The notes beneath the pieces are model-generated. The model was not told the origin of the DNA, did no database searches, and worked only from the letters and a program-made list of their open reading frames with translations. A DNA stretch of 64,000 nt from Brasenia schreberi. Its lineage: Eukaryota; Streptophyta; Magnoliopsida; Nymphaeales; Cabombaceae. The position numbers were made by a program, and so were the translations under genes. The first letter of the stretch is position 1. Each line of letters starts with the position of its first letter. The stretch covers positions 6,111,001-6,175,000 of the forward strand of contig JAYKKT010000040.1 in the NCBI GenBank assembly GCA_036023115.1, given 5' to 3'. Shown here in pieces: positions 49,531-64,000 of the stretch.

Positions 49531-52470
49531 ATTAGATCCTATCCACCTCTAATATACTCACTTATACTCTTCGTTGCTTTCCAATAACATAAGTATAATT
49601 AAAAAATAAAGAGTGTTTAATAAAGGATAAAAAATAATGTTATTACATTTGTCTTCTAAAAAATAATGGCCGAATATGAGTGAGCAACATTAGTGGTGAG
49701 TAGGATCCTATATATGTGTGCCCGTGTGAAAATTTTATTTTGGAATATAGGCATTTGAAATAAAACGGTAAAGATTTAGCATATGAAAGTTAACTTTGCG
49801 ACGAACTTTGCTTATGGTTTCAAATTTTTCAGTAGGCATGATCTTTAGGCTTTTGAACTGGGAGATGATAAAAAAAGCCGAACGACTGGCAATGGCGGAC
49901 CTACGTTCAGCCAAGGTAGGGCAGAACCCCATCCAAAATTTGAAGAGTTACCCGCTTAATTTTGTGGTCTACAATATATACTTTCACCTCAATCTTAAAG
50001 AATTCTTTTTAGTTCAATCAACCAATAAAATGAGGTTATATGTATTAACAAGTTTGTAAGATGTAAATTTTAACTATTATGATAAACTGGTTAATTTTCG
50101 GGTGGCTCGTGGATAAGGCGAGCAAGGCAACTAGTTCTAGTATCAATTATATTGGAATAAAATTTTATACACTTATAATACAACTATTTAGGCCCCAAAT
50201 TTTTAAAGCCCTTGTAATACCCGATTTCGTAGGTTTCAAAATTTTTAGAATTTTGTTCTCTCCCTCAAATTATGTTGAGCCACTGCATCTATGATATATC
50301 ATTTGTTTTTATTTCTATATTTTAATTTTTAAGATTATATTGTTAACAACAATAGCTAAACCTTCTCTCATATTAGATGGGGTAGAGTCAATCATGTGTC
50401 ATCTTCTTTTTAACATTTTACAATTTAGTTTCTCATAAAAAGCTTTCTTTGATATCTTTTTAAGTATTCAAATCATCTTAAACTATTTTCTCTTATTTTA
50501 TCATATATTTTAGCTACTCTCAATTAGTATCTTCATTTTTACTATGGACATCTTTTGTATATGTATATTTTAACAACTAAATAAAATTAAGTATAATAAT
50601 GACATTTGCATATATAGGCCGTACGAATCAGGTTCGTTGCTATCTTGGTATATTCAAGATGGTATATTTGCAATTTTTTAGCCATGAATTTCATGCATAT
50701 TGCCAATATTTATTCAAAAGCCACCAATAAATGAGGGCATCATCTCTCCCGTGGAGCACTGCGACAACAAGTTGGGCAGCTTTCTCCAGCTGTTGGGCTA
50801 GAAAGATAGGTACGCTCTACAAACCGTCAACAAAAATACAAATAAAGAGAATTTCTCAATAACTTGCCGAATTGATCAGTTATCTGCATTAATGCCCACT
50901 GTTTAATATTTTACATCTAATCTACCTTTCCAAGTTTTTTTCCAATAACACTTGGTTTAAAAACACATTCATCCATGAGAGGGTCGACAAAGTGTTATGA
51001 TATCATTCTTCCTAATTTAACAATAGGATTGATAAGCGCACACTCCTTTTCTACCCTTTTTTACCATTTTCTTAAATACAAAATATCAAAAAACGGGGCC
51101 CCCTTTCGGTACATTCTTTACTATTCGATTGATTTCAACTACCTATTACTCAATCTACAACCATTTTCCATAAAAGAACATATCAAAATCCATCGAAAAA
51201 TAAAAAAAGAAGAATCAAAAGAAAGAAAAAGATGATAAAAATGGTCGATTCAAAGGGAGATTTGTTGATTTAGTTTTGATTTTTTAATTTTTTGTTGTTT
51301 TGATTGATTTTTAATTGATATTTTAATCAAAATTAAAAATCAAGAATTAGAGCATCCCAACGGAAGATACGCGGCTCGGGCGCGTCTATCGTTGGGAGAT
51401 ACGCGTGCTCGAGCTGTGTCTCACCCAACGAGAGAGACGTGCCCGAGCTACGTATTATTTAACCATGCTTCTTCTTCTTCTTATTATTATTATTTTTATT
51501 TTCTATCTTGTTTTTCAACGGGATTTGTAAGAATATGCATTGAGTTGCTAAAAAAATAACGCTAAACAAAATCTCTATTGAATGAGCAAAGAGATATGAC
51601 TAGATGAACCTTTAATGAAATTGGGTGGGAGAAGAAAGAGAAATATTGTGATGAAATAAGAGAGAAAAGAGTATTTATATGAAGTACTAATTTTAGTACT
51701 TATGAAAATTAGGGTGTGTATAATAAAAAGTGTGTGTATATAGTAATGTCCTTCAACCATCAAAGAAGCTTGCTTTTATGTGTGATATTAGCATTTAACT
51801 TTAAAAAGCAAGATAATACACTATTTTCCTTCTAGCTTTCTAAAAATCTCCCACAATTTCAGATATCTTCACTACAACTTTATTTGAATAATGTTTTCAA
51901 ATGTTCAAACCCCCTTGAATGACTATCACGTGATAGTATCGCACCATTTTGTCTGTAGCAGGTAATCTCCTAATTACCCATCTAGCACTTATAACCTTTT
52001 CTATAGGTTAATTCTTATACATTGCTCATTTTCCTTTAATAACCTTATTATGAATTTCATCCGGTGGAAGATCTATATTGTGGCAAGGTGGACAAATGAT
52101 TAAACTCCAAAAAAATTAAAACTTTAAAGCCCGTCCTAACTCGACTTGAAGTATGTCCTGTCTGAAACAAATTTTTGAATCCGTCACTGATTTGATCTGT
52201 TTTTTTTATTATATCTACTTCAAGATCTTCATTTCTACGAAGATTATCTTGTTATTATGCATGGAGCAGCTAAAACCTTTTCTCCTCTACTGACCCTTAC
52301 AGCAACATGAATACAATTGTCAAATGCATCTTCATCTCCCAAGTGTCGACGGGCATGTTGGGGGTTAAGTGCAATATCAAACTAAGGTAGATTCCAATGA
52401 ATATCTTCGTCACTGTAACTTAAAACTTCCGTAAGAACAGATAAAGGTACCCAGATTAAAAAAATACCAA
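49527..52470. other. Gene-free stretch before the hexokinase gene
   Basis: Apart from the LINE trace at 50345, no protein or repeat is recognised. GC-rich TACGCGTGCTCGAGC-type sequence at 51360-51450 stands out from the AT-rich background but cannot be assigned. Confidence 0.45.
50345..50600 (-). mobile_element. RTE LINE 3' remnant, strongly degenerate
   Basis: ACAACAATAGCTAAACCTTC followed by a diverged version of the family 3' sequence (TTAGATGGGGTAGAGTCA, CATCTTAAACTATTTTCTC). It is the oldest-looking LINE trace in the window. Confidence 0.6.
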
Positions 52471-52511
52471 ATCTCTCTCTCTCTCTCTCTCTCTTTCTAT
52501 ATATATATATT
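52471..52511 (+). repeat. (CT)n(TA)n microsatellite in the hexokinase 5' region
   Basis: About twelve CT units and about six TA units lie about 120 bases before the start codon, in the promoter or 5' leader. Confidence 0.9.
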
Positions 52512-52631
52512 ATCGGATCCCAACGAAACCAGCAAAGCAGTGACTGGTGCCTCGGCCAGCGGTAGTGCCACTGAAACAGCGTCTGGCGGTTGGTTGGACC
52601 AAGCGGGGAATACCGAGCGGGAGAGCAGCGG

Positions 52632-62465
<9,834 letters not shown>

Positions 62466-63203
62466 TAATTTGAGCTGCATCTGACATTCTATTCCTTTCT
62501 TTCTTATATCTAACACGCGAAAGCCTCAAAATCAAGTGAAGAGAGAGAGAGAGCTTTTCATTATGTTTTGAGGAGATCGATTATTGTGGTAAATAAATTT
62601 TTATGTTTCCTAATTGCTGTAGCCATCTTCTGTTCATGTAACAACATCCAAGATGAGTTTATGTATTACAGTATTACTGCCCTTTTATTAGATCCCTTTT
62701 GTGCATTTGCGGAGATAATAACTGTATTACAGTATTCTTTTCAGCTATTGCTTGGGTTGTTGTTTGGCTCATACACTTGCGCTTTTTAAAGTTATGCTTA
62801 TTAGGTGGAGCGATTTTGTCACTCAAGTGCAATCCACTCAGCGGTAAACACAGGGTAGAGTGTTTTTTGGTAAAAAAATCATATCCTATTATTGTCTACT
62901 CTTTTTGCTATATTTACACGGAAAAAAACTTCTGCAGCTCTGCTGCATGTCTAAGCTTAACGTGCAATGCTCACTGCAGTCTGGAACATCTTGGAAAGGT
63001 AGAGGGCAATACGAAAAATTCCACAATCTACGCTTGAACTGTAAATGCTTTACGGATGAGAACAAAACATGAATTTACAGAAAAGTGTAGTTCTCCAAAA
63101 CTGTATCAAAAATGTGTCCCCAAGATGAAATTTTTCGCTTCGAACTCTTCTAGGTGATGCCTCGAAAGCGTGAAACTCGCGCACCACCAGGTCGCGCGAT
63201 CTA
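62466..63203. other. Hexokinase 3' UTR and intergenic spacer
   Basis: The first 250-300 bases are probably 3' UTR (short GA run at 62541-62553). No further coding signal appears until the PPR sequence. Confidence 0.5.
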
Positions 63204-64000
63204 ATGATTCGCGTCCGACGCCTTCTCGCTGCGTGCGTCTCTCGGGTTCCTCTCTCGTCTCTATCCTTCTCGGCACCGTTCTTGCTCTTGCCGGACCAGT
63301 TCCTCGAAATAATCTGCATTTTGTGCGAGAGCAAGAGACTGAAGCAAGCCGTCGAATGCCTAAAAAGGATGGAAGTAGTTGGCGTCAGGAGACGCTTCCC
63401 TGTGTACGCTCGCCTGCTGGATGCCTGTTTCGACTTTAGCGTCCCTTTCGAGGGCAAATTAATCCATACCCACATGAAGAAAACTGGGTTTACTTCGTGT
63501 CTCTTATTGAACAATCGCCTACTTGGCGTCTATGGAAAGTCCGGCAGGTTGAATTATGCGCGATAGTTGTTCGACGAAATGCCTGAACGAGATGCATATA
63601 GTTGGAATACATTGGTTTCCGGTCATGTGAACGATGATCGGTTCAAGACTGCACGTAAAGTTTTTAACTAAATGCCTGAACGGAACCATGTCTCTTTGGC
63701 AGTCATTATTGGTGCGTGCGTGAAAGAGAAGCTCTTCTCCGATGCTCTCCTTCTGTTTCAAAGGAATTGGCGCTCTGATTTTCGGGCTGATTGTGTCATC
63801 TACGCCGAAGTTTTTCGCGCGTGCAGCTGGTGATTTATTGGAAAGCGGTGTGCAGTTGCATTGTCTCGTTGTCAAGATTGGGCTCTATACGGAGGAATTG
63901 GTAAGGAATACTGCGCTTGATATGTACGGAAAGTGTGGTGACATGATCTCTGCGAGGCAACTGTTTGATGAAATGCCTGAACCGGATAATGTGTCGTTTA
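63204..64000 (+). pseudogene. Pentatricopeptide-repeat (PPR) protein, 5' part, broken
   Basis: It starts at ATG 63204 (MIRVRRLLAACVSRV), a plausible organelle transit sequence, followed by PPR units: FLEIICILCESKRLKQAVEC, YARLLDACFDFSVPFEGKLI, LLLNNRLLGVYGKSGRLNYA, LFDEMPERDAYSWNTLVSGH, VFN-stop-MPERNHVSLAVI and, in another frame, NTALDMYGKCGDMISARQLF. These motifs are the PLS-type repeats of organellar RNA-processing proteins. The frame is broken by TAG at 63564-63566 (where Q is expected before LFDEMPE), TAA at 63669-63671 (where E is expected before MPER) and a frameshift near 63826. The gene runs past the window end. Several independent lesions make it a pseudogene. Confidence 0.85.

Overview
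The window is nuclear DNA of a flowering plant. The genes have GT-AG introns, the intergenic space is AT-rich with long compound (TA)n(GA)n microsatellites, and the insertions are typical of plants: RTE-clade LINEs with TTG-repeat tails, hAT elements with 8-bp target duplications, a small LTR retrotransposon with a Copia-like primer site, MITEs and tRNA-derived SINE-like units. The lineage cannot be fixed from the sequence. Large, transposon-filled introns would fit an early-diverging eudicot or magnoliid, but that is only an impression.

Region 1 (1-23.2 kb) is one E2F-type transcription factor locus on the + strand. Its dimerisation, marked-box and C-terminal exons (21.4-23.2 kb) are in phase. 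The exons for the DNA-binding domain (2.4-2.9 kb) carry three lesions: a lost donor base, a lost acceptor AG and a stop inside the RRxYD motif. An 18.4-kb intron separates the two halves. It holds an LTR retrotransposon with a LINE inside it, and a hAT element containing a second hAT, which itself contains a nearly identical sister copy. Perfect 8-bp target duplications date the last two insertions relative to each other.

Region 2 (23.2-34.9 kb) holds a broken EF-hand gene (25.1-25.9 kb), a matching C-terminal exon in the opposite orientation (28.2-28.3 kb), microsatellites, a Tourist-like MITE and several 5'-truncated LINEs, two of which have clear target duplications.

Region 3 (34.9-45.5 kb) holds an apparently intact two-exon C2H2 zinc-finger/PARP-like gene (469 aa), several small hAT-type MITEs, a LINE remnant and a short gene for an 81-residue single-pass membrane protein.

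Region 4 (45.5-52.5 kb) holds a damaged coiled-coil (WEB-like) gene remnant, an old LINE and a fourfold tandem array of a 266-bp SINE-like unit.

Region 5 (52.6-62.5 kb) is a complete nine-exon hexokinase gene of the plastidic type (500 aa), with a GC-AG intron of 4.9 kb carrying LINE sequence. The window ends in the 5' part of a PPR pseudogene (63.2 kb onward). The genes are functionally unrelated, and I see no operon-like or defence-system grouping.
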